From Nocardioides immobilis (GTDB taxonomy: Bacteria > Actinomycetota > Actinomycetes > Propionibacteriales > Nocardioidaceae): DNA of 64,000 nucleotides. Below the pieces are notes generated by a model that saw nothing but the letters and a program-made list of their open reading frames with translations, had not been told where the DNA came from and searched no databases. The position numbers and the translations under genes were made by a program. The stretch's first letter is position 1, and the number at the start of each line of letters is the position of its first letter. Below, piece by piece: positions 36,130-44,773 of the stretch. Location of the stretch: contig NZ_QXGH01000022.1 of the NCBI RefSeq assembly GCF_003515065.1, positions 1-64,000 on the forward strand, written 5' to 3'.

Positions 36130-38181
36130 TCATCGCAGGAACGCGGCCGCCACCCCGGCGTCGACCGGGATGTGCAGGCCGGTGGTGTGGGTGAGCTCGG
36201 GGCTGCACAGCACGAACACGGCGTTGGCGATGTGCTCGGGCAGGACCTCCCGCTTGAGGATCGTCCGCTGGGCGTAGAACTTGCCGAGGTCCTCCTCCTC
36301 CACGCCGTAGACGGCCGCGCGGTTGGCGCCCCAGCCGCTCGCGAAGATCCCGGACCCCTGCACGACGCCGTCGGGGTTCACGCCGTTGACCTTGATGCCG
36401 TGCTGGCCGAGCTCGGCGGCCAGCAGCCGGACCTGGTGCGCCTGGTCGGCCTTGGCGGCGCCGTACGCGACGTTGTTGGGGCCGGCGAAGATCGAGTTCT
36501 TGCTGGAGATGTAGACGATGTCGCCGCCCATCCCCTGCTCGATCATCACCTTCGCCGTCGCCTTGGCGACCAGGAACGAGCCCTTGGCCATCACGTCGTG
36601 CTGGAGGTCCCAGTCCTTCTCGGACGTCTCCATCAAGGAGCGCGAGAGGGAAAGACCGGCGTTGTTGACGACGAGGTCGACCCCGCCGAAGGCGAGCACA
36701 GCGGCATCCACCGCCGCCTGCACCGCAGCGGCGTCGCTGACGTCGACCTGCACGCCGACCGCGACGTCGCTGCCGCCTCCCGAAGATCGGGCAATCTCGG
36801 CCGCGGCGGCCTCGGCCTTCTCCAGCGACAGGTCGGCGATGACGACGCAGGCCCCCTCGGCCGCGAGCTTCGCGGCCGTCGCCTTGCCGATGCCGGACGC
36901 AGCGCCGGTGACGAGGGCGACGCGGGTGGCGAGCGGCTTGGGCTTCGGCATCCGCTGGAGCTTGGCCTCCTCGAGCGCCCAGTACTCGATCCGGAACTTC
37001 TCGACCTCGTCGATCGGCTGGTACGTCGACAGCCCCTCGGCGCCGCGCATCACGTTGATCGCGTTGACGTAGAACTCCCCCGCGACGCGCGCGGTCTGCT
37101 TGTCCTTGCCGAAGCTGAACATGCCGACACCCGGCACGAGGACGACAAGGGGGTCCTTGCCACGGATGGCCGGCGAGTCCGGCGTCGCGTGCCGGTCGTA
37201 GTAGGCCTGGTAGTCCTCGCGGTAGCTGACGGCGAGCTCCTGGAGGCGCGCGACCGACTCCTCGACCGAGGCGGTCGCCGGCAGGTCGAGCACGAGCGGC
37301 TTGACCTTGGTGCGCAGGAAGTGGTCCGGGCAGGAGGTTCCCAGTGCCGCGAGCCGCGGGTGCTCCGCGTGGGCCAGGAAGTCCAGGACCTCCTCGGAGT
37401 CGGTGAAGTGGCCGACCATCGGCCGGTCCGCGCTCGCGATGCCGCGGATGGTGGGCGCGAGGGCGGCGGCCTTCGCGCGGCGCTCGGCGGGCGTGAGCGC
37501 GTCGTACCCCTCGAGGGCGGGGCCGAACGGCTCGGCCTTGGAGTTCTCCTCGACGTACGACGCCGCGGTGTCGATGATCATCAGCGAGTGCGCCTCGGCC
37601 TCCTCGCTGGTGGCGCCCCAGGCGGTGATGCCGTGGCCGCCGAGGATGCAGCCGATGGCCTGCGGGTTGCGCTCCTTGATCTCGGCGATGTCGAGCCCGA
37701 GCTGGAAGCCGGGACGCCGCCACGGCACCCAGACGACCCGGTCGCCGAAGATCTCCTTGGTGAGCGCCTCGCCGTCGGCGGCGGTCGCGATCGCGATGCC
37801 GGAGTCGGGGTGGAGGTGGTCGACGTGGGCCGCGTCCACGAGACCGTGCATGGCGGTGTCGATCGAGGGGGCGGCGCCACCCTTGCCGTGGAGGCAGTAG
37901 TCGAAGGCAGCGACCATCTCGTCCTCGCGGTCGACGCCCGGGTAGACGTCGACGAGCGCGCGCATCCGGTCGAGGCGGAGTACGGCGAGGCCGGACCCGG
38001 TCAGGGTGCCGAGGTCGCCGCCGGAGCCCTTGACCCAGAGCAGCTCGACGGGCTCACCGGTGACCGGGTCGGTCTCGGTGCCCTTCGCCGAGGTGTTGCC
38101 GCCCGCGTAGTTGGTGTTCTTGGGGTCGGCGCCGAGGCGGTTGGACCGGGCGATCAGCGCGGCCGCTGCGGGGTTGGTCAT
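36130..38181 (-). CDS. rhaEW: Bifunctional L-rhamnulose-1-phosphate aldolase/L-lactaldehyde dehydrogenase
   Basis: This 683-residue fusion has an N-terminal class II aldolase/adducin domain (about 1-400; metal histidines in HLHPDSG and the GGHGITAWG region). It splits L-rhamnulose 1-phosphate into DHAP and L-lactaldehyde. The C-terminal short-chain dehydrogenase (about 425-683) has NAD motif VTGAASGIGKATA, NNAGLSLS, Ser of YISSKNS and catalytic YGAAK. It oxidises L-lactaldehyde to L-lactate. This is the known RhaEW arrangement. Its lactate product matches the lutABC genes in the same operon. Confidence 0.92.
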   Translation of the reverse strand: MTNPAAAALIARSNRLGADPKNTNYAGGNTSAKGTETDPVTGEPVELLWVKGSGGDLGTLTGSGLAVLRLDRMRALVDVYPGVDREDEMVAAFDYCLHGKGGAAPSIDTAMHGLVDAAHVDHLHPDSGIAIATAADGEALTKEIFGDRVVWVPWRRPGFQLGLDIAEIKERNPQAIGCILGGHGITAWGATSEEAEAHSLMIIDTAASYVEENSKAEPFGPALEGYDALTPAERRAKAAALAPTIRGIASADRPMVGHFTDSEEVLDFLAHAEHPRLAALGTSCPDHFLRTKVKPLVLDLPATASVEESVARLQELAVSYREDYQAYYDRHATPDSPAIRGKDPLVVLVPGVGMFSFGKDKQTARVAGEFYVNAINVMRGAEGLSTYQPIDEVEKFRIEYWALEEAKLQRMPKPKPLATRVALVTGAASGIGKATAAKLAAEGACVVIADLSLEKAEAAAAEIARSSGGGSDVAVGVQVDVSDAAAVQAAVDAAVLAFGGVDLVVNNAGLSLSRSLMETSEKDWDLQHDVMAKGSFLVAKATAKVMIEQGMGGDIVYISSKNSIFAGPNNVAYGAAKADQAHQVRLLAAELGQHGIKVNGVNPDGVVQGSGIFASGWGANRAAVYGVEEEDLGKFYAQRTILKREVLPEHIANAVFVLCSPELTHTTGLHIPVDAGVAAAFLR

Positions 38182-38212
38182 GATGCCTTTCTGAGGTCTT
38201 CCGAAGGGAGGG

Positions 38213-39385
38213 TCAGGTCCAGGACAGCTGGGTGCCGCCGACGCGCGCCGCCTCGATCTGGGCCTGGTAGCCGGAGTCGGCGTAGGCGCGCATCGGGTCG
38301 GCCGGCAGGCCGCGCTCCTCGCGCCAGGCGGCGAGGTCGGCGCGGACGTCGGTGTAGAAGGCGTCCATGAGGACCTGGTGGGCGCCGAGCACGTCGCCCG
38401 CCTCCTGGGCGGCCGTCAGCGCGTCACCGTCGACGAGCAGCGCCCGCGCCGTCATCTCCTGCACGTTGAGGACCGACCGGATCTGGCCGGGGATCTTCTC
38501 CTCGACGTTGTGGCACTGGTCGAGCATGAAGGCGACCTCGCTGTCGGGCCCGTAGCCGCCGCCCCGGATGACCTCGAAGAGGATCCGGAACAGCTGGAAC
38601 GGGTCCGCCGCGCCGACGATGAGGTCGTCGTCGGCGTAGAAGCGGGAGTTGAAGTCGAAGGAGCCGAGCTTCCCGAGCCGCAGCAGCTGCATGACGATGA
38701 ACTCGATGTTGGTGCCGGGCGCGTGGTGGCCGGTGTCGAGGCACACGACCGCGCGGTCGCCGAGCGCGGCCACCTGGGCGTACGACGTGCCCCAGTCCGG
38801 CACGTCGGTGTGGTAGAACGCCGGCTCGAAGAACTTGTACTCGAGCACCAGCCGCTGGTCGGCGCCGAGCCGCTCGTAGATCGTCGCGAGCGAGTCCGCC
38901 AGCCGGTCCTGCCGGCCGCGCAGGTCGGCCTGCCCGGGGTAGTTGCTGCCGTCGGCGAGCCAGATCTTGAGGTCGCGCGATCCGGTCGCGTCCATGACGT
39001 CGAGGCACTCGAAGTGGTGGTCGATCGCCTTCTGCCGGTTCTTGGCGTCGGCGTTGGTCAGGGCGCCGAACTTGTAGTCGTCGTCCTGGAAGGTGTTCGA
39101 GTTGATGGTCCCTAGGCGCACGCCGTGGTCGGCGGCGAACCGGGAGAGGGCGGCGTAGTCGTCGACCTTGTCCCACGGGATGTGGAGGGCGACGCTCGGA
39201 GCCAGGCCGGTGAAGCGGTGGACGGTCGCCGCGTCAGCGATCTTCTCCTCGACGCTGCGCGGGGTCCCCGCCGTACCGAAGACCTTGAAGCGGGTGCCGG
39301 AGTTGCCGAACGCCCACGAGGGCAGCTCGATCGCCTGGCCCTCGAGCCGTTCGGCGATGGCCGCGAAGCCGCTCTGACTCGTCAT
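38213..39385 (-). CDS. rhaI: L-rhamnose isomerase
   Basis: This 390-residue TIM-barrel isomerase converts L-rhamnose to L-rhamnulose. It matches the RhaI (Pseudomonas stutzeri) type rather than E. coli RhaA. The metal sites are visible as the Glu of LVLEYKFFEP, VVCLDTGHHAPGTN and the HFECLDVMDATGS region, and the SFDFNSRFYADDDL block is highly characteristic. The ATG at 39385 overlaps the mutarotase stop (ATGA). Upstream open frame is not family-like. Confidence 0.92.
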   Translation of the reverse strand: MTSQSGFAAIAERLEGQAIELPSWAFGNSGTRFKVFGTAGTPRSVEEKIADAATVHRFTGLAPSVALHIPWDKVDDYAALSRFAADHGVRLGTINSNTFQDDDYKFGALTNADAKNRQKAIDHHFECLDVMDATGSRDLKIWLADGSNYPGQADLRGRQDRLADSLATIYERLGADQRLVLEYKFFEPAFYHTDVPDWGTSYAQVAALGDRAVVCLDTGHHAPGTNIEFIVMQLLRLGKLGSFDFNSRFYADDDLIVGAADPFQLFRILFEVIRGGGYGPDSEVAFMLDQCHNVEEKIPGQIRSVLNVQEMTARALLVDGDALTAAQEAGDVLGAHQVLMDAFYTDVRADLAAWREERGLPADPMRAYADSGYQAQIEAARVGGTQLSWT

Positions 39386-39726
39386 GATCGGATGCTTTCT
39401 GCGAGCTGGTCGTCGAGGTTGAACACCTCGCGGAGGAGGACGAGACCCCGGTCCGGGGCGCCCTCCAGGTCGATGAAGTACGGCGCCATGTCCGCCTGCC
39501 ACCGGGCGTTGACCGCGGTGCGGTCCATGGCTTCCTGCGCTGCTGCCAGGTCGTCGGACTCGACGTACCCGACGAGCAGCCCGTCTTCCCGCAGGAACAG
39601 GGAGTAGCTGCGCCACCCGGTCTCGGCAAGTGCGGCGAGCATCTCGGGCCAGACGGCCCGGTGACGATCGGCGTACTCCTCGATCAGGTCCGGTCGGACC
39701 TGGAGGGTGAAGCAGTAGCGGGGCAT
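39382..39726 (-). CDS. rhaM: L-rhamnose mutarotase
   Basis: This 114-residue ferredoxin-like protein interconverts alpha and beta anomers of L-rhamnose. Tyr18 and His22 in EEYADRHRAVWPEM are at the positions of the E. coli RhaM catalytic residues, and the following WRSYSLFLREDG and VNARWQADMAPYF blocks match the family. It is coupled by overlap to rhaI and has no signal sequence. The length is standard (about 104-115). Confidence 0.95.
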   Translation of the reverse strand: MPRYCFTLQVRPDLIEEYADRHRAVWPEMLAALAETGWRSYSLFLREDGLLVGYVESDDLAAAQEAMDRTAVNARWQADMAPYFIDLEGAPDRGLVLLREVFNLDDQLAESIRS

Positions 39727-39785
39727 GGTGGTGCCGCCTCCCTGTTCCTGCGGTGGTTGAGGACGCGTCGGTTCCGAGCGGTTGC

Positions 39786-40814
39786 TCAGAAGTCGAAGTC
39801 GTTGATGTTGCTCTTGTCGAAGACGTACGGCTCGCCGAGCAGGACGACGCCGTCGGCGCCGACCGTGTACTCGCCCAGGTCTCCGGCCTCGAAGGTGTCG
39901 CCCTCGTCGCCCTCGATCTCGCCCGACGCGAGCGCATGGGCGGTGTAGGCGGCGAGGTAGCCGAGCTCCTCCGGGTTCCAGAGCGCGAAGGCCTCGACGG
40001 TGCCGTTCTCGACGTACTCACGCATCTGGTTCGGCGTCCCGAGGCCGGTCAGCGCGACCTCACCCTTGGCGTCCGACTCCGACAGGTAGCGCGCCGCGGC
40101 GGAGATGCCCACGGTGGTCGGCGAGATGATGCCCTCCAGGTCGGGGTACTGGGAGAGCAGGGCCTCGGTCTGGTCGAAGGACTTCTGGTCGTCGTCGTCG
40201 CCGTAGACCGTGTCGACGAGCTCGATGTCGGGGTAGTTGGCGGCGAGCTCCTCCTCCATCAGCGCGATCCACTCGTTCTGGTTGGTGGCGTTGGCCGCAG
40301 CCGACAGGATCGCGACCTCGCCGTTGCCGTCGATCTGCTCGGCGATCAGGTCGACCTGGGCCTTGGCGATGCCCGCGGCGTCGGCCTGGCTGACGAAGAG
40401 GTCGCGGCAGTCGGCCTCGACGTCGGAGTCGAAGGTGACGACCTTGACGCCGGCGTCGCGGGCCTGGTTGAGGGAGTCGCACAGAGCGGACGGGTCGTTG
40501 GCGGAGACCACTAGCGCGCCCACGCCCTGCTGGGCCGCGGTGTCGATGAACGGCACCTGCAGCTCGGCGGTCGGCTCGTCGGGACCGACCTCCTCGATGC
40601 TGCCCCCGAACTCGTCGGCCGCGCGCTCGCCGCCGGTGGTGCTGGCGTCGAAGTAGGGGTTGCCGAGGTTCTTGGGCAGGAAGACGATCGCGTCGCTGCC
40701 GCCGTCACCGCCGCCACCGCCGTTGTCGTCGTCGCTGCCGCAGGCGGAGAATCCGAGAGTGGCCGCCAGCGCCAGGCTGGCGAGAGCGGCGAGCCGCTGA
40801 GGGTTGCGCTTCAT
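39786..40814 (-). CDS. rhaS: Rhamnose ABC transporter substrate-binding lipoprotein
   Basis: This 342-residue sugar-binding protein of the periplasmic-binding-protein type I (RbsB-like) fold has a lipoprotein signal with LGFSAC, making Cys25 the probable lipidation site. A Gly/Asp linker follows, then the ligand domain beginning IVFLPKNLGNPYFD. The family members nearest in memory are RhaS of rhamnose transporters. It captures rhamnose at the outside of the membrane for the two permeases and the ATPase encoded just upstream. The ATG at 40814 is 88 bases below the permease stop. Confidence 0.9.
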   Translation of the reverse strand: MKRNPQRLAALASLALAATLGFSACGSDDDNGGGGGDGGSDAIVFLPKNLGNPYFDASTTGGERAADEFGGSIEEVGPDEPTAELQVPFIDTAAQQGVGALVVSANDPSALCDSLNQARDAGVKVVTFDSDVEADCRDLFVSQADAAGIAKAQVDLIAEQIDGNGEVAILSAAANATNQNEWIALMEEELAANYPDIELVDTVYGDDDDQKSFDQTEALLSQYPDLEGIISPTTVGISAAARYLSESDAKGEVALTGLGTPNQMREYVENGTVEAFALWNPEELGYLAAYTAHALASGEIEGDEGDTFEAGDLGEYTVGADGVVLLGEPYVFDKSNINDFDF

Positions 40815-40902
40815 GGGTGTGCCTTTCGTAGCTTGTCCGGATGACCCGCATCGGTCAGGAGGCGACGAGCCGTCGGCGACGGTCGTGCCGGTGGTGCTGC
40901 TT

Positions 40903-42000
40903 TCAGGCGCCCGGGGGCGCCTCTGTCCCGGGGCCGCCCGGGGGTCCTGGAGGCGGCGGTGCTGCACGCCCGGGTAGGCGCAGTCGTCCACGCAGGGCGC
41001 CGAGCACGCTCCCGGAGATGACGGAGAGGATCAGCAGCCCGCCGATGATGATGTTGATCTGGTTGTCCTCGACGCTCTCGAGGCGCAGCGCGCTGGAGAG
41101 CACGCCGATGAGCAATGCGCCGGCGATCACGCCGGGCAGCGCCCCGCGGCCGCCGAAGATCGAGACGCCGCCGAGAAGCACGGCTGCGATCACCTTCAGC
41201 TCGGTGCCCTCGCCGGTGTTGCCCCGGGCGCTGTTGTAGACGAGCGCGAAGTAGATGCCGGCCATCGCGGCCACCGCACCGGCGAACACGAACAGCACGA
41301 ACTTGGTGCGCTCGACGTCGACGCCGGTGAAGCGTGCGGCCTCGTCGTTCAGGCCGATCTCGAAGACGCCGCGGCCGAAGGTCGTGAAGTGCAGCAGGAC
41401 GAGGAACAGGACGGCCAGGACGGTGATCGGGACGAGCACCAACGGGAAGCGTGACCCTTCGCTGATGCGGTCGAGGGCGAGATCGCGCCACTCCTGGGGG
41501 AAGCCGGTGTACTGCGTGGTGCCGGTCAGGCCCACGGCGATCCCGCGGAACAGCGCGAGGGTTCCGATGGTCACGGCGAGGGACGGCAGCCCGACGTACG
41601 CGACGAGGAAGCCGTTGACCGCTCCGCAGATGGTGCCGACGACGACGGCGACCGCAGCCGCGGCCGGGATCGACCAGCCCGCCTCGAAGTGCAGGAGGGC
41701 CATGACGACCGCACTCAGGCCCATCACGCTGGCCACGGAGAGGTCGATCTCGCCGGTGACGATGATCAGCGTCATCGGCAGCGCGATGAGGAGCACCGGC
41801 GCGAGGTCTCGGAACAGGAAGTAGAGCGTCAGCGGGCCGTCGAAGAACTCGACGTTGGCCGTCGCGTAGAGGAAGACACCGACGAGCAGTGCGACGACCG
41901 CGAACTCACGGGTGGCCAGCAGGCGCAGGACGAGCGGCCGGGAGTACGACGGGTACGAGCGGGTGGGCTCCCGGTGCTCCGGGGCGAGCAGCGACGTCAT
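40903..42000 (-). CDS. Sugar ABC transporter permease (RhaP/Q type), second permease
   Basis: This 365-residue membrane protein of the BPD_transp_2 (ribose/rhamnose) family has about 9-10 transmembrane helices. The signature EIDLSVASVMGLSAVV and GGVSIFGGRGALPGVIAGA blocks are present. A Pro/Gly-rich C-terminal tail (RAAPPPPGPPGGPG) extends beyond the last helix and is unusual. The ATG at 42000 overlaps the stop of the preceding permease (ATGA). It forms the channel with its partner; which of the pair is RhaP and which RhaQ cannot be decided from sequence alone. Confidence 0.9.
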   Translation of the reverse strand: MTSLLAPEHREPTRSYPSYSRPLVLRLLATREFAVVALLVGVFLYATANVEFFDGPLTLYFLFRDLAPVLLIALPMTLIIVTGEIDLSVASVMGLSAVVMALLHFEAGWSIPAAAAVAVVVGTICGAVNGFLVAYVGLPSLAVTIGTLALFRGIAVGLTGTTQYTGFPQEWRDLALDRISEGSRFPLVLVPITVLAVLFLVLLHFTTFGRGVFEIGLNDEAARFTGVDVERTKFVLFVFAGAVAAMAGIYFALVYNSARGNTGEGTELKVIAAVLLGGVSIFGGRGALPGVIAGALLIGVLSSALRLESVEDNQINIIIGGLLILSVISGSVLGALRGRLRLPGRAAPPPPGPPGGPGTEAPPGA

Positions 42001-43028
42001 GATTCCTCCCTCGCCGCGGCGAGCGTTCTTTCCTGGCGAAGGGTGAGCAGCCGGTCGAGGACGACGGCGCCGATGATCAGCGCTCCGACGACGGCGCGCT
42101 GCCAGAAGTCGTCGATGCCCAGCCGCGGCAGCGCCCGGCCGATGGTCTCGAGCAGGACCGCTCCGATCGCGGCACCCCAGACCGTGCCGCTGCCGCCGAA
42201 GATCGCGACGCCGCCGATCACTGCTGCCGCCACGGCCTCGAGCTCCATGTTGCGACCGGCGCCGGAGCTGACCGTGCCGTAGCGCGCCGCGTAGAAGACG
42301 CCGGCGAGGCCGGCAAGGGCGCCACAGAGGATGAAGGCGCCGATCACCCGACGGTTGACGGCGAGGCCGTAGAGCCGCGCCGCGTCCGGGTCCGAGCCGA
42401 TGGCGTAGAGCTCGCGCCCACCGCGCGCGGTGTGGGCGTAGTAGCCGACCACCGCGAGCACGACGAGGGCGCCGACGGTGAGGACCGGGATGGTGAGGAC
42501 CTGGCCGTTGCCCAGAGCGAGGAAGGAGTCGGGCAGGTCCGACGCGTAGACCCGGTCCTTGCCCGCCCACTGCAGGAAGATGCCGCGGAAGATGTAGAGC
42601 GTGCCGAGCGTGATGACCAGCGCAGGAACCTTGAAGACCGCCACCAGCACGCCGTTGACGACACCGAGCATCCCCCCGAAGGCCAGTCCGATGAAGAAGA
42701 CGATCGGGTACGGCAGGCTCGGGTAGGCGATGAACACCTGGCCGGTGAGGTAGGCCGTGAGACCCAGCGTCGAGCCGACCGAGAGGTCGACGTTGCGGGT
42801 GACGATGACCGCGGTCTGCCCGATGGCCAGGAGGATCAGGATCGACGGCGTCACGAGCAGGTTGCGCCACCCCTCGCCGTCGAAGAGGAAGCTCGGGCTG
42901 ACGATGGTGGTGACCGCGACCAGGGCGACCAGCACCAGGCCGACGGCGAGCTCGCGCGAGCGCAGCACCGTGGCGAGCGCGCGGTTCCTCGTCGGGAGCT
43001 CGCTCGGGTGGACCAGCACCTCGGTCAT
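41997..43028 (-). CDS. Sugar ABC transporter permease (RhaP/Q type), first permease
   Basis: This 343-residue membrane permease of the same family as its neighbour has the characteristic NVDLSVGSTLGLTAYLTG and GGVAIFGGSGTVWGAAIGAVLLE motifs and about 9-10 membrane segments. It overlaps the ATP-binding gene upstream and the second permease downstream by four bases each, so the three transport genes are made as a coupled unit. Confidence 0.9.
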   Translation of the reverse strand: MTEVLVHPSELPTRNRALATVLRSRELAVGLVLVALVAVTTIVSPSFLFDGEGWRNLLVTPSILILLAIGQTAVIVTRNVDLSVGSTLGLTAYLTGQVFIAYPSLPYPIVFFIGLAFGGMLGVVNGVLVAVFKVPALVITLGTLYIFRGIFLQWAGKDRVYASDLPDSFLALGNGQVLTIPVLTVGALVVLAVVGYYAHTARGGRELYAIGSDPDAARLYGLAVNRRVIGAFILCGALAGLAGVFYAARYGTVSSGAGRNMELEAVAAAVIGGVAIFGGSGTVWGAAIGAVLLETIGRALPRLGIDDFWQRAVVGALIIGAVVLDRLLTLRQERTLAAAREES

Positions 43029-44605
43029 GCCGATGCCTCCTGCTTCTCGGGCCGGCCGACGGTCACGGATCGCTCGGCGCCAGCCGCTCCGTCCCCCGTG
43101 CGGGTCGCGGCGTGCATGACGGTCTCGGGGGTCGCCGTGGCGCGGTCCAGGTCGGCGGTGATCCGTCCCTCGCACACGACCAGGACCCGGTCGGCCATCC
43201 CGAGCACCTCGGGCAGCTCGGAGGAGATCATCAGGATGGCGAGGCCCTGGCCGGCGAGCTCCGACAGCAAGCGGTGGACCTCCGCCTTGGTGCCCACGTC
43301 GATGCCGCGCGTGGGCTCGTCGATGATGAGCAGTCGGGGCTCGGTCGCGAGCCACTTGGCGATGACGACCTTCTGCTGGTTGCCGCCACTCATGGTCGCC
43401 GCCGTCATGTCCAGCGCACTGGTCTTGACCTCGAGCCTGCCGGCCCACGGGCCGGACGCCTTGTTCTCGGCGCGGCTCGTGATCAGTCCCGCCGTGGACA
43501 GGCGCCGGCGGATGACGCCGGCGACGTTGCGCGCCACCGAGCTCTCCGTGACGAGGCCCTGCTGGCGCCGGTCCTCGGGCACGAACGCCATGCCGGCCCG
43601 GATCGCCGCCCGGGGGTTGTGCGCGCGCACGCCGACGCCGCCGAGACGGACCACGCCGGCGTCGTACCGGTCCATGCCGAAGACCGCCCGGGCGATCTCG
43701 CTGCGGCCCGCGCCGACGAGCCCGGCCAACGCGACGATCTCACCCGCCCGCACGGTGAAGGAGACGTCGTGGAACACACCGACGCTCTGCAGGCCGTCGA
43801 CCTCGAGCACGACGTCGCCGATCTCGGCCGGGGTCTTGGGGAAGAGCTCGGCCACCTCGCGGCCGACCATCCGGGTGACGATCTCGTCGACCGACGTGTC
43901 GGTGATCGCGTCGGTGCTGACGTAGGCGCCGTCGCGCATCACGGTGACCGTGTCGCAGAGGGCGAACACCTCGTCGAAGCGGTGCGAGATGAAGACCAAC
44001 GCCCGACCCTCGTCACGCAGGCTCCGTGCGACGGCGAAGAGCCGGTCGACCTCGACGCCGCTGAGCGCGGCCGTCGGCTCGTCCATGATGAGCAGCGCCG
44101 CGTCGAGCGAGATGGCCTTCGCGATCTCGATGATCTGCTGGTCGGCGATGGACAGGCCGCGCGCTGGGCGACGGGGGTCGATGTGCACGCCCAGCCGCTC
44201 GAAGAGGGCCTCCGACTCGGCGTACATCCGCGGTCGGTCGATCCGGCGCCCGTTCCGGAGCGGATGGCGGCCCATGAAGATGTTCTCGGCGACCGAGAGG
44301 TCGGGGAAGAGCGTGGGCTCCTGGTAGATCACGGCGACGCCGGCCGCCTTGGACTCGGCGGTCGAGCCGAAGTCGACGTCGGCGCCTCGGAGTCGGAACG
44401 TCCCACCATCGCGCCGATAGACGCCTGCGACGATCTTCACCAGCGTGGACTTGCCGGCACCGTTCTCGCCCACGAGTGCGTGGATCGAGCCCGGCCACAC
44501 CTCGAGGGACCCCGAACGAAGGGCGGCGACGGCCCCGAACGACTTCGCGACGTCGCGCAGCTCGAGCGTCGGCCGGTCGGCGCCGGCTTCGGTTCTGGCA
44601 GACAT
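43025..44605 (-). CDS. rhaT: Sugar ABC transporter ATP-binding protein (RhaT type)
   Basis: This 526-residue protein fuses two ABC ATPase domains, as in RbsA/XylG/RhaT. In the first half, Walker A is GENGAGKST, the signature is RGLSIADQQIIEIAKA and Walker B is LLIMDEPTAAL. In the second half, the degenerate Walker A is GLVGAGRSE, the signature TMSGGNQQKVVIAKW and Walker B LLIIDEPTRGID. It powers rhamnose import and is the first gene of the long rhamnose operon. The ATG at 44605 has AAGGAA 5 bases upstream. The LacI-type operator at 44626-44641 lies between its promoter and start. Confidence 0.92.
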   Translation of the reverse strand: MSARTEAGADRPTLELRDVAKSFGAVAALRSGSLEVWPGSIHALVGENGAGKSTLVKIVAGVYRRDGGTFRLRGADVDFGSTAESKAAGVAVIYQEPTLFPDLSVAENIFMGRHPLRNGRRIDRPRMYAESEALFERLGVHIDPRRPARGLSIADQQIIEIAKAISLDAALLIMDEPTAALSGVEVDRLFAVARSLRDEGRALVFISHRFDEVFALCDTVTVMRDGAYVSTDAITDTSVDEIVTRMVGREVAELFPKTPAEIGDVVLEVDGLQSVGVFHDVSFTVRAGEIVALAGLVGAGRSEIARAVFGMDRYDAGVVRLGGVGVRAHNPRAAIRAGMAFVPEDRRQQGLVTESSVARNVAGVIRRRLSTAGLITSRAENKASGPWAGRLEVKTSALDMTAATMSGGNQQKVVIAKWLATEPRLLIIDEPTRGIDVGTKAEVHRLLSELAGQGLAILMISSELPEVLGMADRVLVVCEGRITADLDRATATPETVMHAATRTGDGAAGAERSVTVGRPEKQEASA

Positions 44606-44625
44606 GAAGTTCCTTGACTTTCACC

Positions 44626-44641
44626 GTTGAAAGGTTTCAAC
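44626..44641 (-). promoter_or_regulatory. LacI-type (RhaR) operator for the rhamnose operon
   Basis: GTTGAAA-GG-TTTCAAC has perfect 7-bp arms. It lies directly downstream of the predicted promoter and 20 bases upstream of the first operon gene, the usual place for repression by a LacI-family protein, whose gene is divergent next door. Confidence 0.78.
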
Positions 44642-44654
44642 TACGGTTCGGATG

Positions 44655-44684
44655 ACGTTAGGTGACCGCCGTCACGCGCGTCAA
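44655..44684 (-). promoter_or_regulatory. Predicted rhamnose operon promoter with GTGA-N6-TCAC palindrome
   Basis: On the minus strand TTGACG (44679-44684) and TAACGT (44655-44660) are 18 bases apart, a reasonable sigma-70-type pair. Within the spacer lies GTGACCGCCGTCAC (44662-44675), the same GTGAC-N4-GTCAC form found upstream of the GH78 pair. Its half-sites look like those of CRP/GlxR. The protein involved is not shown. Confidence 0.45.
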
Positions 44685-44702
44685 GCCTCCAGCGGAACTT
44701 TA

Positions 44703-44716
44703 TTGAAACGAATCAA
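44703..44716 (+). promoter_or_regulatory. Second LacI-type operator, regulator side
   Basis: TTGAAACGAATCAA is a slightly imperfect palindrome with a CG centre, 57 bases upstream of the regulator gene. It may give autoregulation, or allow looping with 44626-44641, 76 bases away (centre to centre). Confidence 0.65.
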
Positions 44717-44773
44717 TCGGCCCCGCGCGGGACAACTGGACCTAGTCTGTGCGCACATCGGAGGAGGAGAAGA

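Noticed and set aside
35902..38370. An antisense frame of about 820 codons opposite rhaB and rhaEW
   Set aside because: The composition is shadow-like and no family is recognised. The real genes on the other strand explain the sequence.
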